Program-made: the position numbers and the translations under genes
Assembly: GCA_016287755.1 (NCBI GenBank)
Contig: JAEEWT010000004.1
Location: 148,277 to 212,276 of the forward strand
Direction: 5' to 3'
DNA: 64,000 bases
Source: Prevotella sp.
GTDB lineage: Bacteria; Bacteroidota; Bacteroidia; Bacteroidales; Bacteroidaceae
Part shown: positions 51,575-60,299 of the stretch, piece after piece
Layout of the letters: each line of letters opens with the position of its first letter
How positions within the stretch are numbered: the stretch's first letter is position 1
The notes under the pieces: generated by a model
Told to the model about the DNA's origin: nothing
The model's database searches: none
The model's input: the letters and a program-made list of their open reading frames with translations, nothing else

Positions 51575-52483
51575 ATGAAAGGTATGAAGAAGTTTATCTA
51601 TAACGAAAAGCAGGGTGAGTACGATCACTACCGCGTGCAACAAGAGCAGCAACTCCTGCCGTTCCTCTTGGAGAACATCAAGGGGAGCAGTCGCACCAAG
51701 ATCAAGGCGACACTGAAGGGTGGTGGTATTCGTGTGAACCGCACAACGGTGACACAGTTTGATTATCCGTTGGAACCAGGAATGGACGTGATGGTGAGTA
51801 AGACCAAGCGCAACCAGGAGGTATTGAAGAGCAGATATGTCAAGATTGTATATGAAGATGAGTTCCTGGTGGTGGTGGAAAAGAAGATCGGTATCTTATC
51901 CATGGCTGCCGGTCATTCGTCTCTCAATGTGAAAAGTGTGTTAGACGACTATTTCCACAAAAGTCATCAACGCTGTCATGCGCATGTGGTGCACCGTCTT
52001 GACCGTGACACCAGTGGCTTGATGATCTATGCCAAGGACATGAAGACCGAGCAGGCGCTCGAGAAAGAATGGCATCAGATTGTCTATGACCGTCGATATG
52101 TGGCCGTGTTGAGTGGTGAAGTGAAAGAAGAGGGTGGAACGATTGCCAACTGGCTGAAGGACAACAAGGCCTATTTCACCTATTCGTCACCGGTTGACAA
52201 TGGGGGGAAGTACGCCGTGACGCATTTCCATACGCTACAGCGCAGGAACGGCTATTCGCTGGTGGAGTATAAACTGGAGACAGGAAGGAAGAATCAGATA
52301 CGCGTGCATTCTGCTGATATGGGACATCCCGTTTGTGGCGATACAAAGTATGGTAATGGCGATGATCCTTGTAACCGTCTGGCTCTGCACGCCTATATGC
52401 TCTGCTTTGAGCATCCTGTTACACATGAGCGGATGGATTTTGCCACCCCGATTCCCGATAGTTTCTTAAACGTATTCAAGTAA
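51575..52483 (+). CDS. RluA-family 23S rRNA pseudouridine synthase
   Basis: 302 residues. An S4-like RNA-binding region covers 25-80 (SRTKIKATLKGGGIRVN). The catalytic motif H-R-L-D-R-D-T-S-G-L near 146-155 carries the essential Asp. G-R-K-N-Q-I-R-V-H near 237-245 and H-P-V-C-G-D are family motifs. It modifies ribosomal RNA uridines; RluD-like or RluC-like specificity cannot be told. ATG 51584 is an alternative start. Confidence 0.9.
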   Translation: MKGMKKFIYNEKQGEYDHYRVQQEQQLLPFLLENIKGSSRTKIKATLKGGGIRVNRTTVTQFDYPLEPGMDVMVSKTKRNQEVLKSRYVKIVYEDEFLVVVEKKIGILSMAAGHSSLNVKSVLDDYFHKSHQRCHAHVVHRLDRDTSGLMIYAKDMKTEQALEKEWHQIVYDRRYVAVLSGEVKEEGGTIANWLKDNKAYFTYSSPVDNGGKYAVTHFHTLQRRNGYSLVEYKLETGRKNQIRVHSADMGHPVCGDTKYGNGDDPCNRLALHAYMLCFEHPVTHERMDFATPIPDSFLNVFK

Positions 52484-52505
52484 CCTATATACGAATAACG
52501 CATTC

Positions 52506-52664
52506 ATGAGTCAAGATTTCTATTTTTATCTTTTCGCCATCGCCGTTGTGGTGGTTGTATTCCTGGTCATCAAAAAAATAGCGAGCTGCCTGATCAAGAG
52601 CATCGTGATGCTCGTCATCGTGGCTGCGCTCGCTTATATCTGGTTCATGTACTTCAGGACATGA
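52506..52664 (+). CDS. 52-residue membrane protein
   Basis: The frame begins ATG 52506 (MSQDFYFYLFAIAVVVVVF) and ends TGA 52662-52664. It has two hydrophobic segments (about 8-22 and 32-48) separated by K-K-I-A-S-C-L-I-K-S. It lies 22 nt after the RluA-type gene on the same strand, so it is probably cotranscribed. The clean hydrophobic pattern supports a real protein; the function is unknown. Confidence 0.6.
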   Translation: MSQDFYFYLFAIAVVVVVFLVIKKIASCLIKSIVMLVIVAALAYIWFMYFRT

Positions 52665-52678
52665 ACGTAATGTAATGC

Positions 52679-53323
52679 TTATCTTGCCAGATCGAATCCC
52701 AGTCGGATACCGTCGTAGTTCTTACTGATCTCGCTGACAGTGCCTAAAGTACTGTTTCCACTGGCGGCTCCAAGTACCTGAAGGGCGGTAAGCAGTTTCT
52801 TCGACTCGAAGAGCAGACTGATACCCTGCGGGTTGCGGGTGAGATAACCCGTGGTGGAAAGCAGCAGTGTCTGTAGCTGTACAGAGCTGTTACTACTGTT
52901 GAACGTATAGGTGCCGTTGATGGTCTTACCCTTTACCTTGGCAGAGAACGTACCGTCCTGGTTAAAGGTGAAATACGTGTTCTTACCGCTGATCTTCAGC
53001 TTGTCGTATGTGGGCTGAAGCTTTTCCTTTGCCTGAGCCGCTACCACCTTACCGCCAGCTGTTGCCAAGGCATTCTCCGATGTGAAGGCGCAGCCCGGCT
53101 GGTAGTATTTCCATGTTCCGATGACATCTTTCTCCGAGAGTTTCGAAGCACCAATCACCTCGTAGAGGATATCTCCCAGGGTATTGGGATTCGTAATGGC
53201 ACCTAAAATGCCGCCTAAGATATCAGTGGTACTTGCACCACCATTCGTGGCTGTTCCGCCCGTAAAACCGCAACTCGACAACAAGAGCGCGGCTGCACAT
53301 GCTAAAAAGGATTTCTTTTTCAT
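52679..53323 (-). CDS. DUF4923-type lipoprotein
   Basis: 214 residues. A lipoprotein signal with L-L-S-S-C at 14-18. Residues 35-60 are Gly/Ile-rich (DILGGILGAITNPNTLG). The core V-I-G-T-W-K-Y-Y-Q-P-G-C-A-F-T-S-E-N is a DUF4923 signature. The rest is beta-rich (TYFTFNQDGTFSAKV, INGTYTF), resembling lipocalin-like repeats. It probably faces the periplasm from the outer membrane. It begins 2 nt after the HD-domain gene. Confidence 0.82.
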   Translation of the reverse strand: MKKKSFLACAAALLLSSCGFTGGTATNGGASTTDILGGILGAITNPNTLGDILYEVIGASKLSEKDVIGTWKYYQPGCAFTSENALATAGGKVVAAQAKEKLQPTYDKLKISGKNTYFTFNQDGTFSAKVKGKTINGTYTFNSSNSSVQLQTLLLSTTGYLTRNPQGISLLFESKKLLTALQVLGAASGNSTLGTVSEISKNYDGIRLGFDLAR

Positions 53324-53325
53324 AC

Positions 53326-53967
53326 TTATTGCTTGTTAATGGTTTCTTCCTCGTACAGTTTGTTGAATATCTCACGCAACTGAGCTGGTGTGTTGATCAG
53401 TTGACGGATCTCCTTGAGTTTCGATTCGTTAGGCGAGTGGGGCATCCACAAACGGATATATCCATGCTCCGAGTACTTGTCGCTCATGTGCTCCATGAAT
53501 CGTTCCCACTGCTCCTCTTTGCTCTTTTCCGGGTAGTTGGACAGCCCGTATTGAATGGTTCTGCGGAACACGGTCATAGGATCCAAGTCACGATCGGCTT
53601 CTGCCACAATCTTCCCGTATAAACTTCTGGGTGTATGACTGGCAGAGGCTCTGTGATCCTCAACCGCTTCTTTCATGATTCTTATCTGTTCAGCTGAGAA
53701 CCAGCGTTTTAACCTGACATCAGCTGCTAATATCTTCCCACTGGTAAGATGATGAATGGCACGTGGTCCTGATAATCCCAGATCGTGATAGGCCGCCACC
53801 GTATAAGTCATGTTCAGGTCGGCTCCAGTCTTACGGGCAATCTCCAAAGACCGTCTTATAACCCCCGTGACATGTTGCATCGAATGAGCTTTGTCAAACT
53901 CGGTGTATCGGGGCAGGATATTGCGTTCGATGAACTCCATCAGATCCAGACTTACATGATTTTCCAT
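53326..53967 (-). CDS. HD-domain phosphohydrolase
   Basis: 213 residues. Metal-binding H-S-M-Q-H-V near 28-33 and Y-H-D-L-G near 60-64 form the HD motif, with D-H-R-A-S near 103-107 and A-D-R-D-L-D near 123-128 as further ligands. It is likely a nucleotide or phosphodiester hydrolase in the cytoplasm; the substrate is unknown. It is the first gene of a pair with the DUF4923 lipoprotein. Confidence 0.85.
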   Translation of the reverse strand: MENHVSLDLMEFIERNILPRYTEFDKAHSMQHVTGVIRRSLEIARKTGADLNMTYTVAAYHDLGLSGPRAIHHLTSGKILAADVRLKRWFSAEQIRIMKEAVEDHRASASHTPRSLYGKIVAEADRDLDPMTVFRRTIQYGLSNYPEKSKEEQWERFMEHMSDKYSEHGYIRLWMPHSPNESKLKEIRQLINTPAQLREIFNKLYEEETINKQ

Positions 53968-53990
53968 TGCCTTTGCCCTATTTTTATTTG

Positions 53991-54018
53991 CAAATATACA
54001 CGAAATTGTTTACTTTTG
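53991..54018. promoter_or_regulatory. divergent promoters (HD gene / menA)
   Basis: TATATTTG on the minus strand (53998-53991) and TACTTTTG on the plus strand (54011-54018), only 12 bp apart. The plus box shows that menA starts at 54042 and not at 53967. Confidence 0.65.
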
Positions 54019-54041
54019 CAAACAATTTCACAAAATTAGTG

Positions 54042-54932
54042 ATGCAGGAAGAGAAAATTGTCAAGAATTCGTGGAAAGCATGGCTGTTAGCGGCACGACC
54101 GAAGACACTCACAGGTGCCGCCGTACCGGTGATGATCAGCTTGTCGCTGGCTTACGACAAGGTGGAAACGTTCCAGTGGCTTCCTGCCATCCTTTGTCTG
54201 TTGTTCGCCTTCATCATGCAGATTGATGCGAACTTCGTGAACGACTACTTCGACTTCATGAAAGGTAATGATGATGAGACGCGTCTCGGACCCAAACGGG
54301 CGTGTGCCATGGGGTGGGTGGATTCTCATGCCATGCGCCGGGCCATTGCTATCACCACGGCACTGGCTTGTATCATCGGTCTTCCGTTGGTGTGGTATGG
54401 CGGACTCGAGATGATCCTGATTGGTGTGCTCTGCGTATTGTTTTGCTTCCTCTACACCACGCACCTGAGTTATGTGGGGATGGGCGACGTATTGGTGCTC
54501 GTGTTTTTCGGTATCGTACCCGTCTGCATACCTTATTATATCATCACCCGGACCCTCACCATTGAGGTGGTGGTAGCTTCATTGGCCTGCGGACTCGTGA
54601 TAGATACGCTGCTGATGATCAACAACTACCGCGACATTGAGAATGATGTGCGGGCAGGGAAGAAAACACTGGCCGTGAAATTAGGAAAGGAGTGCAGTAG
54701 GATGATGTATCTGCTCCTGGGCATAGCTGCCTGTTTATTAGGCATCGTTTTCGCCCTGAACGGTCATCTCTGGGCCTTCATCCTGCCTGCAGGTTATCTC
54801 GCTCTGCACGCAATCACTTATCGGCATATGGTACGTATCGACCATGGGCGTGCCCTTAATGGTGTTTTAGGCGAAACCGCCCGTAATATGTTTGTTTATG
54901 GGCTTTTGGTGAGTATAGGTATTTTATTATAA
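54042..54932 (+). CDS. menA: 1,4-dihydroxy-2-naphthoate polyprenyltransferase
   Basis: 296 residues from ATG 54042, 23 nt after the -7 box. A-A-R-P-K-T-L-T near 17-24 is the MenA start. D-A-N-F-V-N-D-Y-F-D-F near 63-73 and G-N-D-D-E-T-R-L-G-P near 76-85 form the Mg/prenyl-diphosphate motif, and N-N-Y-R-D-I-E-N-D near 190 the second Asp motif. Eight or nine membrane helices. It makes demethylmenaquinone, the quinone that Rnf-linked respiration would reduce. Confidence 0.92.
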   Translation: MQEEKIVKNSWKAWLLAARPKTLTGAAVPVMISLSLAYDKVETFQWLPAILCLLFAFIMQIDANFVNDYFDFMKGNDDETRLGPKRACAMGWVDSHAMRRAIAITTALACIIGLPLVWYGGLEMILIGVLCVLFCFLYTTHLSYVGMGDVLVLVFFGIVPVCIPYYIITRTLTIEVVVASLACGLVIDTLLMINNYRDIENDVRAGKKTLAVKLGKECSRMMYLLLGIAACLLGIVFALNGHLWAFILPAGYLALHAITYRHMVRIDHGRALNGVLGETARNMFVYGLLVSIGILL

Positions 54933-54940
54933 AATAGATA

Positions 54941-55399
54941 ATGAGAACAAGAACAGCTACTTGGTTTGAGACCAAGATCCAGTATGAGAAGACCATGGAA
55001 GATGGTCTGCAGAAGAAAGTAAAGGAACAGTATGTGGTGGATGCGCTGAGCTTTACCGAAGCCGAGAAGCGTATCACCGAGGAGATGTCATCATATATCA
55101 GCGGGGCCTTTGATGTGGCAGATATCAAGAAAGCTACCTATAAAGAGATCTTCTTCAGTGATGAGGCAACAGCCGACCGTTGGTATAAGGCAAAGGTACA
55201 GTTCATCACCATCGATGAGAAAACCGAGAAAGAGAAACGTTCCAACGTGTATTACCTTGTTCAGGCTTCCACCCTTCAGGGCGCTTTGAAGAATGTAGAT
55301 GAGGTAATGGGTGGTACGATGATTGATTATGCCATCGCTGCCATTTCCGAGACCACCGTTATGGACGTGTTCGAGTATCAGAAGAGTAACAAGGAATAA
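54941..55399 (+). CDS. DUF4494 protein
   Basis: 152 residues, soluble. It starts with M-R-T-R-T-A-T-W-F-E-T-K-I-Q-Y-E-K and has D-A-L-S-F-T-E-A-E near 37, I-K-K-A-T-Y-K-E-I-F near 63, which I recognise as DUF4494. The function is unknown. It lies between menA (8 nt) and yggS (1 nt), an arrangement I recall as common in Bacteroidales. Confidence 0.8.
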   Translation: MRTRTATWFETKIQYEKTMEDGLQKKVKEQYVVDALSFTEAEKRITEEMSSYISGAFDVADIKKATYKEIFFSDEATADRWYKAKVQFITIDEKTEKEKRSNVYYLVQASTLQGALKNVDEVMGGTMIDYAIAAISETTVMDVFEYQKSNKE

Positions 55400-55400
55400 G

Positions 55401-56072
55401 ATGTACAATATCAAGGAGAATCTGCATAAGGTGTTGGCCGACCTACCAGAAGGTGTGCGCCTGGTGGCCGTCAGTAAGTTCCATCCTGTAGAGGAACTGA
55501 TGGCAGCCTACGAGGAAGGTCAGCGCATCTTCGGCGAGAGTCATGAACAGGAGCTGAAACTGAAGCATCAGGCGTTGCCCGATGATATAGAATGGCATTT
55601 CATCGGTCATCTTCAGACCAACAAGGTGAAGTATATAGCTCCCTACATCTCGATGATCGATGCGGTGGATTCCATGAAACTGCTCCGCGAGATCAACAAG
55701 CAAGCCCAGAAGAACAACCGTGTCATCAAGGTACTGCTGGAGCTGCACATTGCTGAGGAGGAGACCAAGTACGGTCTTACCCTCGATGCTTGTCGTGAAC
55801 TGTTGGAAGCAGGGGAGTGGCGTGAGCTGAAGAATGTGCAGATCTGCGGACTGATGATGATGGCCAGCTACGTGGATGATCAGGAACAGATCCGTCAGGA
55901 GATGATGATGGCTGCCAATTTCTACGACGAGGTGAAGACCCGTTTCTTTGCTGATGATGTTCATTTCTGCGAGCGTTCGTGGGGCATGAGTCATGACTAT
56001 CCCATTGCTGTTCAGTGCCATAGCACAATGGTAAGGGTGGGAACAACTATCTTTGGTCCGCGGGTTTATTAG
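55401..56072 (+). CDS. YggS-family PLP homeostasis protein
   Basis: 223 residues from ATG 55401; the longer frame overlaps DUF4494. The PLP lysine is in V-A-V-S-K-F-H-P near 23-30. F-G-E-S-H-E-Q-E near 50-57, W-H-F-I-G-H-L-Q-T-N-K near 70-80 and the C-terminal G-T-T-I-F-G-P-R are family motifs (variant of FGENxxQE). It binds PLP and keeps the vitamin B6 pool balanced. Confidence 0.93.
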   Translation: MYNIKENLHKVLADLPEGVRLVAVSKFHPVEELMAAYEEGQRIFGESHEQELKLKHQALPDDIEWHFIGHLQTNKVKYIAPYISMIDAVDSMKLLREINKQAQKNNRVIKVLLELHIAEEETKYGLTLDACRELLEAGEWRELKNVQICGLMMMASYVDDQEQIRQEMMMAANFYDEVKTRFFADDVHFCERSWGMSHDYPIAVQCHSTMVRVGTTIFGPRVY

Positions 56073-56125
56073 CTTCGTCATACACATTTTTTTACAGAAG
56101 TGTTGTTCGTTTCGTTATTATTTTG

Positions 56126-56133
56126 TATCTTTG
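56126..56133 (+). promoter_or_regulatory. -7 box of the small barrel gene
   Basis: TATCTTTG, 71 nt before ATG 56205. The leader contains GGGGCTTGAGGGG with no clear fold. Confidence 0.6.
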
Positions 56134-56204
56134 TCGCAATAATCCCTTGAAACGCTATTCTATAGGGGCTTGAGGGGTAGTATTAACAACAAAAAACAAA
56201 GCTT

Positions 56205-56681
56205 ATGAAAAAATTTTTGATGATGGCTTGCATGATGCTGTTCAGCACAGCCATGTTCGCACAGCAAGGTGCCATGTATCTGGGTGGAAACCTGAACTAC
56301 GGTCTGCACTCCGACTACAAGAACTTCGGTTTTGGTGTAAAGGCACAGTATGAGTTCATTCAGAATTTCCGTGCAGAGGCTTCTGCCAACTACTTCTTGG
56401 AGAAAGACAATCTGAAGATGTGGGACATCAATGCTAACCTGCATTACATCTTCCGCATAACCGATAAGTTTGCCATCTATCCGTTGGGTGGTGTCTGCGT
56501 GCTGGCAACCGATCTGGATGCCCCGGGAATAGGCTCCAATTCCGATCTTGGTGTGAATGTGGGTGGTGGTATAGAATTCCCCATCACCGATGTCATCAAG
56601 ATCAATGCTGAGGCCAAGTACCAGATAGTAGACGACTGGGATCGTCCCGTTGTTTCGGTGGGTATAGCCTTTGCTCTTTAA
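56205..56681 (+). CDS. small outer-membrane beta-barrel protein
   Basis: 158 residues with signal peptide (MKKFLMMACMMLFSTAMFAQ). The 138-residue mature part has about eight amphipathic strands (AMYLGGNLNYGL, NFGFGVKAQYEF, FRAEASANYF, VVSVGIAFAL), the size of OmpX/OmpA-type barrels, and ends in a hydrophobic residue as barrels do. The function is unknown. It is monocistronic with a hairpin downstream. Confidence 0.8.
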   Translation: MKKFLMMACMMLFSTAMFAQQGAMYLGGNLNYGLHSDYKNFGFGVKAQYEFIQNFRAEASANYFLEKDNLKMWDINANLHYIFRITDKFAIYPLGGVCVLATDLDAPGIGSNSDLGVNVGGGIEFPITDVIKINAEAKYQIVDDWDRPVVSVGIAFAL

Positions 56682-56720
56682 TAGAAGTATTGGGTGCTAA
56701 GGCACCAGCAACATAACGCT

Positions 56721-56760
56721 ACGGGCATCTTCGGTCTTTCATCGATGATGCCCGTATTCA
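56721..56760 (+). terminator. hairpin after the small barrel gene
   Basis: Arms ACGGGCATC (56721-56729) and GATGCCCGT (56747-56755) are perfect, with a 17-nt loop and ATTCA after. A smaller hairpin GGTGC-TAAG-GCACC lies just before it. Confidence 0.5.
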
Positions 56761-56778
56761 CTCCATATCACATCTCAT

Positions 56779-57600
56779 ATGTCATTCCTCACACGCAAAT
56801 ATCCATTACCGCAAGGCAGTCACTGGTTGAGAGACTGTATTATATACTGTGTCATCGTGTTCCTGATTCTCTATCTGCTGCAACCTTTTGGTTTCAGCAT
56901 GTATAAGGGGAACAAGTTCCTGGTGTCATTGCTGTTCGGAGCAGTCACCTTTGTCTGCTGCTATGTGTTTGGTATGGCTTTTTACCCCTTCCAGAAAAGC
57001 ATCTCGCCCTGGCGTATCTGGCATCAGATCCTGTCAGTCATTGCTTTGATCCTGTTCATCAGCATTGGCAATTTCTTCTTGTTCTCGTGGCTGTTCCATA
57101 TCCCCATTACGCTCACCCTCTTCCTGATGTTCTTGTATTGGACATTGATCATCGGCGTAGTAGTCACCATCTGCTCCGTCAGTCAGAACTACTACCGCTA
57201 CCTGCGTAACCAACTCGAGTCGTTACTTGACAAGACCACCGAGGAGCAGACCGATATCGTTGTGACCATTCACGATACCAATGTGCGGGGTAACGACCTG
57301 CAGCTGCCCATCAATTCACTATTGTATATCGAGGCACAAAAGAACAACGTGTCGGTATGTTATGTGAAAGACGAGAAGGTAACCCATACTGAAATCCACA
57401 CCACCCTTGCAGCCGTACTCGAAGAGCTGAGTGAATACAAGAACATCTTCCAATGTCACCGTTCCTTTGTGGTGAACCTGAACAATATCACTTCGGCGCA
57501 AGGCAACTCCAATGGCTACCAGTTGAGGCTTGGCCAATGCCCAACCTTCGTGCCAGTTTCGCGTACCTACGTGCCCAAACTGCGCTCGTTTATCGCTTAG
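56779..57600 (+). CDS. LytTR-type transcriptional regulator with membrane N-terminus
   Basis: 273 residues. Four membrane helices (about 20-40, 50-70, 80-105, 112-135). The LytTR DNA-binding domain covers 160-270: L-L-Y-I-E-A-Q-K-N-N-V near 178-188, Q-C-H-R-S-F-V-V-N near 230-238 and P-V-S-R-T-Y-V near 258-264 are its signatures. It has no receiver or kinase domain, so the membrane part probably senses a signal directly. It faces a TonB receptor gene whose upstream DNA has regularly spaced GTCA sites. Confidence 0.88.
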   Translation: MSFLTRKYPLPQGSHWLRDCIIYCVIVFLILYLLQPFGFSMYKGNKFLVSLLFGAVTFVCCYVFGMAFYPFQKSISPWRIWHQILSVIALILFISIGNFFLFSWLFHIPITLTLFLMFLYWTLIIGVVVTICSVSQNYYRYLRNQLESLLDKTTEEQTDIVVTIHDTNVRGNDLQLPINSLLYIEAQKNNVSVCYVKDEKVTHTEIHTTLAAVLEELSEYKNIFQCHRSFVVNLNNITSAQGNSNGYQLRLGQCPTFVPVSRTYVPKLRSFIA

Positions 57601-57616
57601 TAGTTCGTCCTTTTTC

Positions 57617-57708
57617 TTAGTCATTCGTCAGTCGGAATAGCTTTCCGTCAGTAGTTTTAGTCGTCTGTCACAGGTATTTGGCGGTATCATTTTCCCGTCG
57701 TATATTTG
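57617..57708 (+). promoter_or_regulatory. GTCA site array and -7 box upstream of the TonB receptor
   Basis: GTCA occurs at 57620, 57627, 57647 and 57667; the last three are exactly 20 bp apart, with CGTCAGT at 57626 and 57646. TTAGTC occurs at 57617 and 57657. The -7 box TATATTTG (57701-57708) ends 4 nt before the receptor ATG. Spaced direct repeats suit a LytTR dimer, which the gene just upstream could supply. Confidence 0.5.
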
Positions 57709-57712
57709 CGGC

Positions 57713-59764
57713 ATGAAACAGCGATTGATTTATACACTTATCCTTCTGTTCGCTGCATGTCATGCGAACAGTCAGACAACGGTAACCGGTACCGTTACCG
57801 ATGGTCGTGAACCCCTTACAGGTGCCAATGTATATATAATAGGTACGATAGATGGCTGTCTTACCGATTCCCTTGGTCGATTCTCGTTCCAGACCGATCG
57901 TAAGGGTGAGGTGACACTGCAGGTTACATACCTCGGCTTCGACGACTATTCGTTGACCACCTCACAGCTCACTGACCTTACTATTAAGATGCACGAGCGT
58001 GCCACCTCCATCGACGAGGTGGTGGTAACGGCCAGCACCTACAGCTTCGGCAAGAGCGACAACTTCAAGACTATGGATGCCCTCGATGTGGTGATGAGCG
58101 GTAACTCGTGCGGCGACATCGTGGCGGCTTTGCAAACCCTGCCCGGTACGCAGAAGGTGGGAGAAGACGGTAAGCTGTATGTACGCGGCGGTGAGAGCGA
58201 CGAGTGCCAGACCTTCGTCAATGGCATGCACGTGCTCGTACCTTATTCCACCAACACCGAGAACAATGCCTCACGCGGTCGGTTCTCACCCTTCCTGTTC
58301 AAAGGCATCAACTTCTCGCTGGGCGGCTACGGCGGCGAATACGGTCAGGCCCTGTCGTCGGTTCTTCCCATGGAGACCACCGATGCAGCCACCAGCGATA
58401 AGCTCGGTGTGAGTGCCTCGTTAGTAGATTGGAACATCGGCGGCACCAAAGCCTTCCAGAACAGCAGTCTGTCGTTCAATGCCGACTATACCAGCATGGG
58501 TCTATACAACCGTCTTTTCCCCGATCGTTACGACTGGACCCGTCCTTACCGTAAGCTCTCGGGCGAGGCGCAGTATAAGGCCGATCTCTCCACAACCAGT
58601 GTGTGGAAAACCTACGTGGGCTATGATTTAACCTCTGTGGGACAGCACATCGACAACCGCCGTCTTTCGCTGGCTGAGCACAACATCTATGCCAACACCA
58701 CCTTCAAAACCACCCTCGGAAAGGGCTATTCGTTCTTTGCTGGAGCTGCATGGTCGTCGGTGCTGAACAATATCGATGATGCGCTTATCGTTGGCGACCA
58801 CTTCCATAACAACCGTAACGAGGCGCATCTGAAGACTGAGATACGGAAGGTGTTCTCACAGGTGCTGAAGATGTCGGGTGGGGTAGAAGACTATCTCCGC
58901 CACAGTACGAAGCGGTATGAAGAGAGTCGATACACCCTCGACTACCACTTGCCGTCTGCTCATCTCGATGCGCAACTGCGTGTAGTACCGAAACTGTTCC
59001 TGAACCTCTCCACGAGGGTCGAACAAGAAACCTTCGGTCATCACTGGCTCCTGCTTCCCCGTACTACGCTGAGCTATGTGCCCAACAACCGTTTCCAGTT
59101 GTCGGCCATGGCAGGCAGATACAGTCAGACCGCCAACGACGATTACATGGCCATGAGCGGTAAGCAGCTTTCACAGAGCACGGCCGACCACCTTATCCTC
59201 TCTATGCAGCACACCACCGACAAGACTTTGCTGCGCATAGAGCCGTACCATAAGAAATACCATCGTCTGCCCCTGTTGAGCAATGGTACTTATACGGCCG
59301 ATGGCTACGGAACAAGTAAAGGACTGGATGTGTTCTTCGAGTGCCATTCGCTGGTGAAGAACCTCACCACCACCTTATCTTATTCTTATAATGATTCCCG
59401 CAGGTATTATCTCGACTACCCCAGTATGCAGACACCCGACTATGCCTCACGCCATAACCTGCGTATAACGGCTAAGTACGCTATTGGCAAGACCATCATT
59501 GGCTTGGCCGACTCCTACGCCAGCGGTCGTCAGTATGCTGTAGGCACCACTCCGCACTACAACAGTCTTGATGCCAACATCACCTGGCTGGTCAGTCCTA
59601 AGGTCATTGTCTATTCCTCACTCAGCAATATCCTAGGTCGCACCAACATCTTCCGCTACGACAATGCTGGAAAGCCCGTTACAGCCAACCGCGACCGCTT
59701 TTTCTATATCGGAATTTTTGTTTCACTTAAAAGTAATAAAGCTTATGACATCTCAAACTTTTAG
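57713..59764 (+). CDS. TonB-dependent receptor with carboxypeptidase-like N-terminal domain
   Basis: 683 residues. Signal peptide at 1-21. A carboxypeptidase-regulatory-like domain spans 22-95 (VTGTVTDGREPLTGANVYI, DSLGRFSFQT). The plug spans 105-220 (IDEVVVTAS, S-C-G-D-I-V-A-A-L-Q-T-L-P-G, Y-V-R-G-G-E-S-D-E-C), followed by a barrel of about 22 strands. No SusD partner follows. The substrate is unknown. The start codon lies 4 nt after the -7 box. It overlaps the next gene by 20 nt. Confidence 0.88.
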   Translation: MKQRLIYTLILLFAACHANSQTTVTGTVTDGREPLTGANVYIIGTIDGCLTDSLGRFSFQTDRKGEVTLQVTYLGFDDYSLTTSQLTDLTIKMHERATSIDEVVVTASTYSFGKSDNFKTMDALDVVMSGNSCGDIVAALQTLPGTQKVGEDGKLYVRGGESDECQTFVNGMHVLVPYSTNTENNASRGRFSPFLFKGINFSLGGYGGEYGQALSSVLPMETTDAATSDKLGVSASLVDWNIGGTKAFQNSSLSFNADYTSMGLYNRLFPDRYDWTRPYRKLSGEAQYKADLSTTSVWKTYVGYDLTSVGQHIDNRRLSLAEHNIYANTTFKTTLGKGYSFFAGAAWSSVLNNIDDALIVGDHFHNNRNEAHLKTEIRKVFSQVLKMSGGVEDYLRHSTKRYEESRYTLDYHLPSAHLDAQLRVVPKLFLNLSTRVEQETFGHHWLLLPRTTLSYVPNNRFQLSAMAGRYSQTANDDYMAMSGKQLSQSTADHLILSMQHTTDKTLLRIEPYHKKYHRLPLLSNGTYTADGYGTSKGLDVFFECHSLVKNLTTTLSYSYNDSRRYYLDYPSMQTPDYASRHNLRITAKYAIGKTIIGLADSYASGRQYAVGTTPHYNSLDANITWLVSPKVIVYSSLSNILGRTNIFRYDNAGKPVTANRDRFFYIGIFVSLKSNKAYDISNF

Positions 59765-60290
59765 TGCTTTCATCAAGCACATCGTGTTCGCAGCCCTCTT
59801 GATGATGGCTACAGTAAGTATCAACGCCCAGCAGACCGCCCCTATGCGGGCCCTGATTGGACAGTCGCTCAGCAAGATGCAGCAGTCAGACCCGCAAAGT
59901 GTCCTCAATGGCATTGCCGAACTCAAGCGCATTGATGCCATGTTCCCCGACAGTATCCAGCCCAAGTACCAAATCGCTCTGCAGAGCTTGGTATGTGCCG
60001 TATCGAACCCCAAGGCAGAAACCACCAACAACCTGATGGCCGAGGCCGAGCAAACCATCAATCAGTTAGGGGAGATGAAGCAGATGGACCAGTCGGATCT
60101 CTTCACCCTTCGTGGTTTCCTCGATATGGTGCGCATTGTGCAAAACCCTGCCCAAAACGGTCAGCGCTACTATCTCAGCGTGATGGAGAACTTCGATAAG
60201 GCATTGAAAATCAATCCCGAAAACGCCCTGGCCAAGCAGTTACAGCAGAAGTTTACCGACGGCATGAAGCAGGCCATGCAGACACAGTAA
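59745..60290 (+). CDS. secreted helical (TPR-like) protein
   Basis: 181 residues from ATG 59745, which starts a signal peptide (FIKHIVFAALLMMATVSINAQ). The mature part is helical (LIGQSLSKMQQSDPQSVLNGIAELKRI, FDKALKINPENALAKQLQQK) with a TPR-like final repeat. The start lies 20 nt inside the receptor gene, so translation is coupled and the protein may serve the receptor in the periplasm (inference). The family was not recognised. Confidence 0.75.
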   Translation: MTSQTFSAFIKHIVFAALLMMATVSINAQQTAPMRALIGQSLSKMQQSDPQSVLNGIAELKRIDAMFPDSIQPKYQIALQSLVCAVSNPKAETTNNLMAEAEQTINQLGEMKQMDQSDLFTLRGFLDMVRIVQNPAQNGQRYYLSVMENFDKALKINPENALAKQLQQKFTDGMKQAMQTQ

Positions 60291-60299
60291 AGTGTTAAC

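Noticed and set aside
53967..54041. Extra 25 residues at the start of menA
   Set aside because: The region holds the divergent promoters, including the menA -7 box at 54011-54018, so it is not translated.
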